Shown here one piece after another: positions 38,090 through 50,869 of a stretch of 64,000 bases of DNA. Source of the stretch: Isoetes taiwanensis (lineage: Eukaryota > Streptophyta > Lycopodiopsida > Isoetales > Isoetaceae). The notes beneath the pieces were generated by a model. It was not told where the DNA came from. It did no database searches and saw only the letters and a list, made by a program, of their open reading frames with translations. Location of the stretch: the NCBI GenBank assembly GCA_021234155.1, contig JAJEKV010000039.1, positions 3,952,745-4,016,744 of the forward strand, in the 5' to 3' direction. Numbering within the stretch: the first letter of the stretch is position 1; every line of letters starts with the position of its first letter. A program made the translations under genes and the position numbers.

Positions 38090-39450
38090 GGTGTCCGTTT
38101 TCCTGAATGGCTATGCAAAGGGTGTCATCTCCAGTCACCTCACTTCGTATCTCAGAGGCCGTTGCCACCATGGTAGACAATAATAAGAAAGAAGTTGCAT
38201 CCTATCTTCAACAGCTGCAGGCCAAGCAGGACTCCATGGATATCCTATTACCACCAGCTGAAATTTTATATGAGGTTCAGGAGTGCAGGTCAATCTTAAG
38301 CGCTTTGGGGCCCCTGTGGTGTAGATTAATCATGAGGCTCGGCCTCGTCATATGGAGCAATTAGTTGCATGCTCTGTTGTTTGTTACTTCACTGCCCCCT
38401 TCTTGGATCTGAAGCGCGCGGGATCTTGATTATCTGGGCATCTACACAAATTAGGGCTTCCTGTATATCAATCTATCAAGTTGAATCGATGCACTAACAA
38501 CCTCAGGGCAGGAGAATCATCTTTACCATTGAGAATCTTCCAAATAAACTTCGATATCAAACTTGAACAATTTAAACTCTTCTAAACAAGAGAATCAAGT
38601 GTATGCAGCAACTAGAAGAGTTCAAAAAATAAAAAAGATAAAAGGATCTTGATTATATTGCATAACCTGGCCACAACTCCTAGTGTGCCTTTTTGCTAGT
38701 TACCCATTCCCTTTGTTTGTGTGTGTGTGTGTGTGTGTGGGTGTGGGTGGGGGTGGGATGTAATATCAATATCTAGTGACATGGTCTTGAGTTTTTGCGA
38801 GTGTGTTGCCATTTTGATCTCTCCCTTTTTGTAATTCTCTACACATATATAACTCATTTTTCCAAGATTCGATTCTTTTGTTCTTTTTTTTATACAAGTG
38901 CCACGTATGTATATTTTCCGGTTCTTTTTCCTGGGTACATGGGTTTTTAGATGTGGTGGATTCTCTCCGGTGGAAGTTTTATTAGCTCTCCCATCTTCAA
39001 CAAAGAACATGGCATAAATTAGAAGATAGATATACTTAAAGATCAAGATGCCTTCAGCAAGTTTTTCTGCCGCCGTAGCTTCTCTGCCGCCATAGCCCCT
39101 GGTCATGAATGACCAACACATTTCTTTGCTTCTATAAAAGATACTTCATTGGAGGTGTCAGAGAGCTAAATCTCTTCTATTGCAGATTTGGGGCTAGTTG
39201 CAGATCTACTTCTTCATGTGAAGGTTACGTTCTCTACTCCCGACCTAATTGTTTGCATATTTTCTTGAAGACTTGAATAATGTGCTCCTGAAGAATGAAC
39301 TGTGTTATGGGCACCCAATGTATTTGAAGTTTATTTTCAGAAGGCAGTGATGGCAGGATTTTTTTTTTTTGCTCTGTCCAATTTTAACTAAGTATTGCCC
39401 ATGCCCAGATGTAAGGTCTTCACAGTGTTATGCTTCAGCACCACACTTAT
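38090..39450. other. No gene recognised; short (GT)n
   Basis: Only short frames. A (GT)n tract of about 22 bases lies at 38718-38739, followed by G-rich ggtgtgggtgggggtggg. Confidence 0.5.
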
Positions 39451-39454
39451 GTAT

Positions 39455-39600
39455 GCTCCAGCCAGAATAACATCTCCATGAAACATAGTTTTACTGGGTC
39501 TAAAGATGCGGCCAAGGGCAAATTCCATGCTCCAGCCATAATAACATCTCCATGAGCATAGATTTGTTGGGTCTAAAGCTATGGCCAAGGGCAAATTCCA
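39455..39600. repeat. Two-copy tandem repeat, ~72-bp unit
   Basis: The block gctccagccagaataacatc...ccaagggcaaattcca occurs twice (from about 39457 and 39529) with a few substitutions and small indels. Confidence 0.85.
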
Positions 39601-39609
39601 AGCCTTTGT

Positions 39610-42120
39610 TAATTGATCCACTGTTCTGCCACAACTTCTAGCTGTTTGCATCAAACTGTTGAATGAAACGAATGATGTTATTTTCAAATCCGCAAGCATA
39701 ACATCCATATCATACGCCCAAATTAGGGTTTTCAACTCCTTTCTTTTCTGGTGGCGAATGTTAGCAGTAGCTACAGATGTTCAATTCCATCAATTCCGTC
39801 ACCAGGTATGGTTCCTACATTTTTGTTTGATGTGTACCCCTTCAAGGTTTCTCTAGGTTGAGGATTTAAATAGATGCAAGTTCCTTGCTTCGTCTGAGGT
39901 TGCAAATATCAGGGTTTTGAAGAAAATTCTTACTTCATGTGAGCTTTAAGCAAAGTAGACTTGCAGCTAAATTTAAGCCGAGCATTTGTATTTTGTTCTG
40001 TGTTTCATCTTCGGAGACATCTTTGGTGCAGGCTTCAGCTCCGGATGGCTTTAATGAATTGTGGCAGATGGTGGCATGCATAGCCTTTGTTTTTTATGAT
40101 ATGCTACGTAAGAGAGAGCTTTCTTCCTTTTTAGATATATCCGTGGCACAACATCCATGAATAATTAGTGTGATAATGGTGAGAACAGGGCTAGCTGGAA
40201 AGAGTGAAAGTCAAGCCAGGAAAATAAAATTCTGATTAGCACTGGCTGGAATTTCTGAAAATCAAGCCAGCACTTTGTCTGAAGATGCAGGCATAGAAGA
40301 GGAAAACATTTAATAAGACTTATATTTTTCCAAAACCTGTCCATGTTAATCTAGAGCTATATCAAGACACAATAGGTAATTTCTTTTTCTCAAGGGTTTC
40401 ATGACTTCTATTCTAGACCATGATCATGCAAACAATAGATTTTAAAGTAGAATTATGTATTTTGTTGTTTTTTCCTTGGTTGTTTTAGAGTGGCACTGCA
40501 GTATTTGCCATGATCTATATGTAGGAAATGTGATACCTTCCAAAGCCTTTGGTCTTGAGGATTTGAGGCTTTGAAAGGTAGTTCGTTGATTATATCAGTG
40601 TAGGCACAAGATCTTATATTGATGGAATAAGATCTTACATAACATTTTCTGGGAAGATGTGAATTGATGGGTGGATGAGTCCTCATATTTGCCTCTCACA
40701 TTTTTATGTTGAATATGAAGTTAATTGTGTGGTCCATGACATTAATTGAGCTTGAAGATATTGTATATCAAGAAAGAAACATTTTTCAACAAGGACTCCG
40801 CGTTGTAACTCCACATTGAAAAGTCTTTAAAACTAGGACAGTGGGGTACTTAAAGAGGAAAAGGAAAGAGAAATGTTTGCGGCGTTAAACAACAAAATGT
40901 AGCGGTCTATAAGACATTAAGGAACCATTGAAAATAACTAAGAAAGGCTTTAGACCATGGTGACCTACATTTAACACGTTTAAATTTACTGCAGCACTAG
41001 CCTTGCTAGTTTAACGCCCTAGATACCATATTAATAGTTTAAGGCACTAAAAACCATATTAATATAACATGATATGCATGAAGAAGTTAGAAATCCATCA
41101 TATCAAATACTATCTACGATTCATTTAACCATTAATAATACCAGTCTACTCATGGGGAGACAAAGATATCTCCAATTATAGTGTATTTCGCAAATTGCAT
41201 TAATAGATATATTGGTCGTTAATAATAGGTCCAATTTCATAGGTTTGGAAAGGCAATTACTTTGTGTCGTTGCTTCTTAATCACATATTGCTTCCTTCTA
41301 GAACACAAGGTGAGAAATTGCAAGTCCAAATCCTGCATGTTTTTAAACATGTTGACAAGATGAATGAAGAGAAATGTTCGCGGCGGTCTTGGTGCCGCGA
41401 TAATTTTCTTGTTTATATAATTATTTCAATGTATTTTGTCGGTTAGCACCGTTTTCTTTGCTAATTATTGAAGGTGGGTATATGACGCAATTATGCTTAT
41501 GTTGCACACAGTGATTTGACAAAGAAATGCATATCCCTTTGTTGTTGACCCTCAAAGGACATCAATTAACTGTTAAATCATTTTGTGAATAAAAAACAGT
41601 AGAACAACAGTTCATAAAATTTACATTAAATTTTATTGGATTGTTACTTCATTAACATTCCCAACTGTTAGTCATATACAACTTGAACATTAATCTCTCA
41701 TCATAAAAAATAAGGCCACAGGCAAACCGATGTTGATCTTTGGATCATTGATGTACTATAATGTGCCAAATTCTGGACCCCAACAAGATTCCCTGCCTAG
41801 TCTTTGGAGTAAAAAAGTGTATGTAGCCAGCTTGTGAGATGTCATAGGGGGGAGGAACTGAATCGAATTGAAGGAAATGTTCCATCTAACATGTACTGGT
41901 GACGCAAAGAACGGGAGATGACGACATGGTATAATGGTTGCAAAGGGGAAAAGGTGGTGGAGGAGGAGGTGGTGGTGGTCATCCCGGGCGTTTTACGCCG
42001 TGGTATGGGCCATGTGGCGGAATGAGAGAGGCCAAATTGGAGTACCCTTATCCCATGGTCACAAAAACAATATATGGCCAGAATTAGCAATACAAACAGT
42101 CCTCGCGTAACAAAAGTTAC
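39610..42120. other. No gene recognised
   Basis: AT-rich. Short open frames near 39939-40160 and 41264-41446 show no family signature. Possibly introns or promoter of the AT-hook locus that follows. Confidence 0.4.
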
Positions 42121-42582
42121 GACCTAGGTCGTTGTTTTCTTCGCACTAGCTATCTGCTTCGTCTTCCTCCTTGATCCGGCACCTCCAGGAGATTTTTTTC
42201 CTTCTCATCAGCGCTGCTTATCTGATCTTAAAATTATTTTCTTTCTTTCCTTCAGTTTCACGTTTACGGAGAAATCAGTATAAACAGAGGATTCTGGTTC
42301 GTTCTTTTTGCTCGCTTCTCTAAATTTATCGTTATTTGGATAATTTTTATATCGATCTTTTGGATTGAAATCTTTTCGTAAGCTTTCCTGATCGGCCAGA
42401 TTTAAATTAGTAGAAAAGATAGATTTTGATTCATGTAGAGTACAAGTTCTTAGCTCTGTCCAGTTTTTATCTCGTAAATCTCGATAAATCCGTTCATATC
42501 AACAACAAAAAGAATTATTCTTTGGATGAAACAACCTCTAAATCTGGTTTCTTGGATGAAAGTTACAGATTTTGGCGGGCAG

Positions 42583-42891
42583 ATGGGCAGGACAAAAGGG
42601 AAAGCCAAGAAATCAACTGCACCTCCGGCAGCGGGCAGCGCGGAAGCTCCAATCAGAAAAAGGGGGAGGCCGAGGAAAATAAAAGAGGAGCCTAATCCAG
42701 AGCCGCTGGAGTTAGATTCAAGCGAAAATGAAGCATCCAAAAAAAATATTATTAGGTCTAGAATTGAGGATTCAACAGAGCAAATCGGCCAGATTAATGG
42801 CGATGCAAAAGAAAATGAATCCAAACAGCCAAGAAAAGAAGGCAGCAGACGAAAAAGCGAGCCCCGGCGAGCAGCTATGGACTGGAAATAA
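42583..42891 (+). CDS. Short AT-hook protein, 102 aa
   Basis: The preferred start is the ATG at 42583 (MGRTKGKAKKSTAPP). The frame is also open upstream to 42526, but that part lacks the basic composition. Residues 25-34 (RKRGRPRKIK) are a canonical AT-hook, the minor-groove-binding motif of HMGA and plant chromatin proteins. The rest is charged, Pro/Glu/Ser-rich and disordered, with a second basic patch (SRRKSEPRR) near the end. The stop follows MDWK. Upstream (42120-42580) is pyrimidine-rich and looks like a plant 5' leader. It may be complete, or the first exon of a longer nuclear protein. Confidence 0.6.
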   Translation: MGRTKGKAKKSTAPPAAGSAEAPIRKRGRPRKIKEEPNPEPLELDSSENEASKKNIIRSRIEDSTEQIGQINGDAKENESKQPRKEGSRRKSEPRRAAMDWK

Positions 42892-42899
42892 GAGGTCTT

Positions 42900-45190
42900 T
42901 CTTTCTTCTACCTATGCGGGCATTTTTTGCTACAGATTTTCTTTTCAAATCCTTATCGATTCCGAAAGTTTTTGCCAGGGATCTCTTATCTATGCTCAAA
43001 ACTTTGAGAACAGAGTGACAGTTTAGAATTCTGGTTAGTCTCACTTTTTGCTCAAGGTCAGATTTTTTTATGCTGAGATTGAAAGCCACATTCTGCGAAC
43101 TTTGGTATTGATGGTTCAAGTGTGCTCACGTTTCTTCTGATTTGAAGCTTCTATATACATTTTGAAGGCCCCCATTCCTCCATATCCATGTCCAAAAAAA
43201 AAAATGGTGTTGATATATTCTGCTGTACAAAGTATAAGAGTAACATCCCCTGCCATCCAGAGTGTGTATCCTGACTCAATGGCTTAATATATTGATTTTA
43301 ACAACATTATGGTTAGTGCTTTTATGGCCATTGTATTCCATTCTAGTGTGGATTTACAACAGGTTATGTTTATATTCTAGAATTTTTTCTACAATATCAA
43401 TTAAATTTCAAGTGTTTCGGTTTTCTACCTTCAATCCCACATGATTAACATAGTTAAGACCGACTTAAGACCGACTGCAACCCATGGCATTTTGGTTTCC
43501 ATGGCATTTTGGCTGATGAGGCCATGAGGCACGTGAGAATAGGATCTATCGGTAATCTTCAAATTTGTCCAACATTTGCCAATATCAGAGCAAAATATAT
43601 TGGTCTGAGCAAAATATATTGGTCTGCTTACACCTAATCAACCACTATATGTGCTTTTGCAGATCCATGTAGCATCATATATCTGTCTCTAACATGTTGA
43701 TGTCATACTTTGTACATATTCCTCATCAAGCTTATTAATATCAAGGTTTTTCCCTCGAAAACCCTTCAAAGCAGGGTTTTTTACTCCTCTACCCTAATAC
43801 CCTTACCCTCCACTTTTTTGTATTCGGTCTATGTGGACAATAAAAAATAATTCTATTTTATTATGTTCTATTCATCATTTGAGTTAGATCTAACAAGTAG
43901 GCACCAAATCCACATAAGGCATCAATCTCTCCCCTTAGCCGCACCGTATCCAAAATTGCATATATAAAAGGTTCTTGATAAAATATGCATTTGAATATAT
44001 AGTCAAGAACAACACTAAAGTGCTATAAATATATATCAAGCATTAAAGAAATCATTGTCCAGAAAGAGGATAAAAGATAACATGATTCAGACACATTCTT
44101 TAGTTCGAATTTGAATATGATTCAGACACATTCTTTAGTTCGAATTTGAATTAAAAGCCAACTGTTAGAAGTTGAAAAATCAAGAATGAAGGTCACGGTC
44201 ATGGCTAAGATTAGGTAACCCCATGGTACTAAGCCAAAAATCTAACAAGAACGCATGACAAGCGGTTACAATTTAGGCCTAATTTTCTATATTATTAGGG
44301 CAGCACTGATTAACCTGACGATGGATCCGCTTGTTATGAACTGAAAATACATCATATTCTACAAAATCATCTAAATATATATAATTCATTTCATTTTCTT
44401 TTTGGTTTGCCCGAAGGGCAAACCCTAGGCGAGCTTATGGAGTTTCAGGAATATGCTGTGGATATATGTTATGAATGGTATGGATGAATGTCTTGAAAGG
44501 AATGAGAGGAGAATATTTCAAATGGAGGGAGAGAGATAGTAGACAAAAAAAAGGATGTTGACTTTACAGTTTGTTTCCTAATCTGGCACGATCACATAAA
44601 CTTGGAAACTCTCAGATTGCATGCATTCAAGGCCTGATCGATTAGTTCCGGGCTCACAACCTTGCTTCCATCCGGCTTTGTCCCAATTCGCCTTGCTTGA
44701 CTTGAGAGTGAACTCACAGAAATTGCTGAAGCAGGTAGAAAGTTGAAAATATTTCATAGCAGGTCAAAAATCATAGCAAAAGGGTCGCCACAGTATTCTT
44801 CATAGCATGTCCTTCATTTTGATCCCAATATCGAATTCTCTGCCCACCTCGAGGTTTCTTTATTTTGGAGTTTACCGGGGCATTTTATTGATTTCAGTTT
44901 GTCAAATCTGTTCTTCTTTCTGTATATGAAGCACATAATGTACAGATGCAAAAACAGATTTTCTTTGAAATCGAAGCATATTGCATTCTGTGATTTTGAT
45001 GTGCATTTAAACAAAGTTTTTTTTATTGTCCTTCACTTCTGTTTAGAGGGCAACCCTCTGTTGCGGCAACAACTTGTTTATTTGTTGTCCATGTGCTATT
45101 TTCTTCTCCAGCGCAATCTAATTGCATGTTAAGTGTTGTATGAAGAGCAAGAAAATTGGTTGGGACTTGTATTCGCTGTTTTGATTTGAA
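42900..45190. other. No gene recognised; small direct duplications
   Basis: A 20-bp duplication (gagcaaaatatattggtctg) lies at 43587-43626. A 37-bp duplication (atgattcagacacattcttt...gaatttgaat) lies at 44081-44154. No protein-like frames of note. Confidence 0.55.
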
Positions 45191-45200
45191 AAAGGTTAAG

Positions 45201-45815
45201 CATAGTTCGATAGATGCTCGCATCTAACGTCCTGATAGATGCTAAACGCATCGTATCGCATCTGACGCATCTTATGTTAGATGCTTGGGGTGAAAATTAA
45301 AAAAAAAAAAAAAAAAATTGCTCCTTAGGTTTTTTCCTGCCCTAATACACTTTTCCTTGCTGCTGAACTACTGAAATCAATTCCCATGCTGCCAAATTGG
45401 CTTTCCCTGCTACTGCATTTGGTTGTTCTGCTTCTGATGACTTCCCTTGCTATCGAAATAGCTATCTAGAAAGAGGATTAGAGAACAGGGATTCAAGGGA
45501 GCTCTCAAGGAGTTCAAAGTTGCCAAGTACAATGCTTTGCAGATATTTTTGATTCCATTCATGAGCATTTTGAATCTAAACAGCATTTAGTGGTTGAAAA
45601 CAAAGGATCAGCAGTTATAGTTATATAGTTATTAACAGAACAGTTACAATTCACATCTATTATAGCTCTATATCTGTTATTCTTTGTCGAATTTATTATT
45701 TAAAATTTTATGTGCCGCATCTAACGCATCTTAAAAATCGATAGATTCTTGAGATGCTTAGATGCTTTAGATGCTCGCATCTCCCGCATCTATCTTTAGA
45801 TGCTTTTGAACTATG
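45201..45815. mobile_element. Non-autonomous hAT-like element with GATGC-rich ends
   Basis: Ends are inverted: catagttcgatagatgc at 45201 and, reversed at 45815, catagttcaaaagcatc. Both ends carry clustered gatgc/gcatc words in both orientations (subterminal repeats), as is typical of hAT transposons. The flanks ggttaag (left) and ggttaaag (right) look like an imperfect 8-bp target duplication. No transposase frame is present. An A-run (45298-45317) lies inside. Confidence 0.6.
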
Positions 45816-46589
45816 GGTTAAAGGAAACCAAGGAGCAGGAATTAACATCTATTGGCGGTGACACCATGGATTGGACATTTATACAAGAAGAAATCTAGCA
45901 AGGTAGGGTAAATCTTCAAGTGCAAATTTTTTGTGGATGTAATCTGGTGTCCCCCTGGATTTAGCAAATTGCAGATCTCTACATGTAAGTTTTTCTATGG
46001 ATCTCCCATTGTGTAGCTAGCGATAGATGCCTATGTTAGGACAATTAGTAGCTTCACATAGAATATGTTTCATGTGTTCCACATATAGCAGAGTTCGTTT
46101 AGTCCTCTGATTATAATGCATATATGTACTGATAAGAAAGTTTAGATGAAATGTTCATAGACTAGTACAAATATTAGAAAACACAATCATTGACAACATA
46201 TGTTGTTCTACATAAAGCATGGGTCGCCTTTTTTAGCCGACGATTCCGACCTAAGTCGCGATCGGCAGTTTTCGCCCTAGGGCCGAAAGGGTCCATATTT
46301 ACTAAAAGTTCTTTTTCCCTTTTTTCATATCATAATCGGGTCGCATTTCCTTTGATAGTGCATTCTTATAGGCCCTTAACGCTCTGGTCCTCGGTTTTAT
46401 AGGCTGAGATCTAATCTCAGCCGTTGATCAAAATGCTATTATCAGCTAATAACATCTGAGTGGCTCAAATTTTATACTCTGTTTCTCGCAACTGCCTGTA
46501 ACATCCTAGAGTATTAGCATGCAATTCTTATAAAATCCTAGAACAATATGAGGATACGATTTCTTGTTGTTATCTGATAGAAAAAGCAT

Positions 46590-47170
46590 TGCCAGAACAT
46601 GCTTTGCGGGAGCAGAGAAGCAGAGAAATCCTGGTTTAGAAGGTTAGGGCCAGATATAATGACCCATAAGAACGACTGCTTGGAAGCTTCACGCAGATTA
46701 GTTGCGACCGGGCCTGTACCAAACCGTGAGGCTCCTCCATTCTGGCAGATTAGTTGCGACAGTCCTCCATTCCGGCAATGGTGCAGCCCCTGCTTCTATT
46801 GCAAACCCTCCATGCTTCTTGCTTCTTGCTTCCTGCTTCCATGCTTCCTGCTTCTGGCGATGGTGCAGCCCCTGCTTCTGTCGCTCCATTCCGGCGATGG
46901 CGCCCATTCCGGCGACACTTCTCCATTCTGGCGATGGCACCCCTGTTTATGTTGCAAACCCTCGGACCCGAGCCATTTTGGCCATGGCCACATGGCCCGA
47001 TTTTTTTTTTTTATTATTATTTTTTTTTTTTGTAACGCCCGAGGGCCAAGACATTATCTACCCCATGTCACTAAGCCAAGGACAGAGAATTAGAGCTGGG
47101 TTCTTCAATTCTGCATCACCGGCTACCCAGGTCAGACATAAGACAAATGATTCAACTCTCCAATTATGAT
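46590..47170 (+). repeat. Degenerate minisatellite (ccattccggcgatgg units)
   Basis: Variants of ccattccggcgatggcgc and ccatgcttcctgcttctgg are repeated many times between about 46735 and 46960. Three overlapping frames on each strand are open across it; this is a consequence of the repeat, not evidence of genes. Confidence 0.6.
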
Positions 47171-47459
47171 ATTGTAAGAATAAGCTGTTTGGTCCATCTT
47201 ACCATTTTTGCTCTGGTGAGCGGCTTCTAGCTATCATCGGTCACAGCATCAACCAGACAAATAGCGTAAGATGTTCTAAACAGCTTATCCTTACTTATAT
47301 TAGCCTATTACTTATATTAGTGAAGTACAACATATCTCTGCCATCTTTATGACGTGGCAGACTTTAGACGGGCCATAAGCAGTGCATTTCAACAACATGC
47401 AATCATGAGCATATCACTCATCTGCAACATCTTTCGAACATACAATTGACCTCCACAAA

Positions 47460-48878
47460 TCACTTGATGATTTGTAGGTCATTACAGTTCGGTCCAGCAC
47501 CACAGACAGAACAAGTACAATTACAGTCAGCACCACGAATATTTCTGTCCAACCTAATTTTGTTTAATGCTTGTCTAACATAGTCAAATCTCATGTGGTA
47601 CACACAACAACAAGTTTCTCTATCCTTTACTTTTCGAACGAATGGAGGTTTTAGTGTACGAAATGCAGAGAAAGATACTTCAAATTTTGGATATTCTCTT
47701 CGAAGTCTTGCATAAAAAGTGCACTGCCTTAAAAGCAACAAGTTGTTAGTATTGTGAACAAATGAAATGATAAACTTCAAAATAAAAAAAACAACCTCAG
47801 TTTCCTCCAGAAAGTGAAGAACATGCATTATCTTGTTTCCTTTGCCAAGCCTAATCTTAATAACATATTTCTTGCATGGTGAAACTCGTGTCTAAAAAAA
47901 TCCAAAAGTCAGTTACTAAGTGTTGCTATTTTCTGCTTTGTTTATCAGATCTGGTTTTCTTTTTGAATATTGACCATGGGCCATCACCAATTTCTGTTGT
48001 TTTTCTCTTCTGAACTGATGTAGTCATATATCTTCTATTCAAATTGAGGCACTTGGAAGTTCTCAAGCAATTAGTGCCAGGGATAACAGCATATACTATG
48101 GCTGAGGTTCTTGCTGTAAGCACATCCGTCGATCTGGCATGCTTATGGTTTGCAAGAGAATTTCTCAAGTTGTTGACTATCTTAGTCATTGTCCCTAATT
48201 TTTTCAATTTCAACATTTCAAATTCTGGCAGCAACTTAGCAGCACCTTGAAGAACTTCTTTCCTCTCCTTTTTTGAAAGTTTTTGACATACCTGATTAAC
48301 TTTCTTTTTTGTCAATTCAGCTTCCCTTGCTCTCTTTCTTGCGCTCTGTTGTCTTCTTTTTTGTGCACAAATTTTCCTATAGATTAACAAATTTTTCTGT
48401 GCTTCAGATTTATCAAATAACTACATTTTTGAAAATTAAGTACTATAATGGAAATAACTTAAGTACCACAAAGGAAGTCACTTAAGTACTACATCAAAAT
48501 AGACGTGAAAATAATAACCTGCTTCAATTTTGTCCTGCATGTGTTGGTCTTGGATGTCCTCTGCAGAATCAGAAACTGTACCATCATCTGTTGAAAAGTT
48601 TGTATCCTCCTCATGGAGTAACAAATTATCTTCTTTCTCTCTTTCAGATTCTGCAAATAATAAAACTTCTGAAAATTAAGTACTGGAATGGAAATAACTT
48701 AAACACCATAAAGTAAACAACTTAAGCACTACATCAAAAATATATATCTTGAAAAAGATTTGCACATGAAAGCGATTACCTGCTTCAACTTGGTCCTGCA
48801 TGTGCTGGTCTTGAAGGTCATCTGCAGATTCAGCACCTATAACATCATATGTAGAAGATTTTGTATCTTCTACGGCTT
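47460..48878 (-). CDS. Multi-exon gene, uncharacterised family (basic coiled region, CCCVYH motif)
   Basis: Minus-strand exons with consistent splice signals: 48780-48878 and 48519-48650 (duplicated acidic exon), 48420 to about 47935 (basic, Lys/Arg-rich, likely coiled coil: KRRQQSARKRAREAELTKKK), 47796-47891 (32 codons, starts TRVSPCKKYVIK), and 47723-47460. The last exon contains LKPPFVRKVKDRETCCCVYH and a Cys-rich end (DCNCTCSVCGAGPNC). The junction 47796/47723 is phase 0 on both sides. I could not find a clean donor for the 48420 exon, which runs to a stop, so the model is incomplete or the gene is broken. The pattern LKP-FV------CCC-YH resembles proteins I recall as repetitive and unnamed in algae, plants and invertebrates, possibly transposon-derived. 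Function unknown. Confidence 0.55.
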
Positions 48879-48899
48879 CTGCCAATTAAAAACAAATAA

Positions 48900-49750
48900 A
48901 TTACGGAACCAAATTCGAAGACCCATGGCTTGCTGAACCACTGATTACCAGGAATGCATTGGCAATCTTATGTTCTAATCATCTAGGTTCTTTCACATTT
49001 GGCCATTTCTTTTTCCTACTCCTTCTTTCTAGCAGGAGGGTCCAGATTGCACATTGGATGGTCAGATAGATTATTTCTTTAGCAGTATATTCATGTGGGT
49101 CTTGACACTTTGCTGGATTTTGGTTTGAAAGTGCATAGAAAATAGGATGTAAGGTGACTAGCAAGCAGATTGATATCTTTTAGCACTCGGTTCCTATCCC
49201 AAGCACTGATATGCTTGAGTGGTTGTCGATTCTTGATGTGCTTTGGTATTTCATGCCAAGAACTCTCAAGTACTACTATGCTTGTGAGATTTCTCATTCT
49301 CGATTGGCATTGGTATCTTATGCCAAGAACCTCATAACCTTCACAAGTACTGATATGCTTGGTTGGTTATGCTCAAATACATAATATATTTGAGTGAGAG
49401 CTTCTTGAGATTCATACTTCTTGCTACTCCTTTACAGATATGAAGCTTTTCATTTTTCTTGCCTCTTTTCTGCATTATAGAGGACTTATATGGTTCTGCT
49501 GAATGATATGAATCATTCAGGAGCTTTCAGGACTTGTCCTTAGTATCATCATGTACTATTTGGCTACCATGTGGGAAGATTCATGAGATTTTCAAGTGTA
49601 TCAGCTGAAAGAGCATTCCAAAATAAGTTTCTGGTTAGTAGAGAATGAAGATGTTGAGATTACTCCTGTAGTAATTCTCTATTAACATAAAACATTGAAC
49701 TTCTTTATCTATATAATATACAAAAATTGTACCTTCCTACCACCCCCCAA
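48900..49750. other. No gene recognised
   Basis: Words such as ggcattggtatctcatgcca, aagtactgatatgcttg and gagtggttg repeat loosely at 49180-49380, suggesting an old duplicated segment. No coding signature. Confidence 0.4.
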
Positions 49751-49751
49751 G

Positions 49752-49781
<30 letters not shown>
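49752..49781. repeat. A-run (~30 bases)
   Basis: Uninterrupted poly(A) on the plus strand, immediately left of LINE fragment C. It could be the tail of an older retro-insertion. Confidence 0.9.
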
Positions 49782-49784
<3 letters not shown>

Positions 49785-49789
49785 TCGCA

Positions 49790-50310
49790 ACTCCAAAAAA
49801 CAACCCATTTGAGCCATGCAGACACATTATATGGCATCCAAGTGAACCCCTCTTGAGCACTTCAATTGATGTAAGCAAATTGCATGGTGGCATTTTATTT
49901 TCCGTTCCAATGGCCGATGCAGAGCCTGGTTGCTTCCTTGAACAATGCAATATAATAGTCTGGGAACAGAAACAATTGCACATTGTTTCATGTGTTGTGC
50001 GGAACTCCATCCAGTATGGGAACAAGTGAAGGAAGCGTTCGGGACTTCTTTATCAAAAAAAGAGCTTTTGTTAGGCATGTATCCATCGTCATGGCAAATT
50101 GAAAAGAAAGTCTCTCTGAATTTATGTAAAGGATGGCTCCTATGGCTAATATGGAAGAAGCGGAGAAAATTAGTGTTCTCCCAAGAATACATTCACCCCA
50201 ATAGCCTATGGCCATCTTTAAAGCAAAAGATCAGCCAACATCTTATAGCATTTGAAGAAGAGGAGTGGGCTTCTCAAGTCCACGACTTTCTTTTATCGTT
50301 CCTATAAAAG
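49790..50310 (+). mobile_element. L1-type LINE fragment C (zf-RVT zinc-binding end)
   Basis: The frame 49945-50307 holds ETIAHCFMCCAELHPVWEQV, the Cys/His zinc-binding signature at the C-terminus of plant L1 LINEs. It is followed by NLCKGWLLWLIWKKRRKLVF, which is similar to the matching part of LINE fragment D on the opposite strand at 35.9-36.1 kb. Only this 3' end remains. Downstream are two 38-base direct repeats (gatatcacctgacatatata, 50371 and 50412) and then a long (GA)n. Confidence 0.75.
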
Positions 50311-50440
50311 TTCCAAATCCGCAGCTGAGTGGTTATCCCTACATAAACAAACATGTTGTGTAGGTGTATGATATCACCTGACATATATATATAATTGATG
50401 AGAGAGAGTATGATATCACCTGACATATATATGTAATTGA

Positions 50441-50546
<106 letters not shown>

Positions 50547-50771
50547 GTAGGCCACATGCGGACTTAGAGATTACGAGAGACAATACGAGAGATGGGAGAA
50601 GTGGAGAGATAAGTGAGAGTGGGTTTTGTTGACTCTCACCTCGAGAGATAATTTCTCCCTAACAGCAGAGAGGGGCATTCTCATTACGTTTGGCTGTTAG
50701 GGAAAGCCTTCTTTTTTTTCTTTGCCAAAAACATTTACGGTAACTTTACCGACGACTGTGGGGAGAACAGG

Positions 50772-50860
50772 GGTATGGCAGCGGAATGCTATGGCGACCC
50801 ACAACCGATTCTAAACAGGCAGCGAAATGCTATGGCGACCCACAACCGATTCTAAACAGG
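50772..50860. repeat. Two-copy tandem repeat, 43-bp unit
   Basis: The block gcagcggaatgctatggcga...ccgattctaaacagg occurs twice with one substitution. Looser copies of cgattggctttc/ attcatagc follow to about 51000. Confidence 0.9.
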
Positions 50861-50869
50861 GGCTTTCGA

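Noticed and set aside
46599-47169. Overlapping 155-164-codon ORFs on the plus strand
   Set aside because: Open in several frames at once because of the gc-rich minisatellite; not consistent with one gene.
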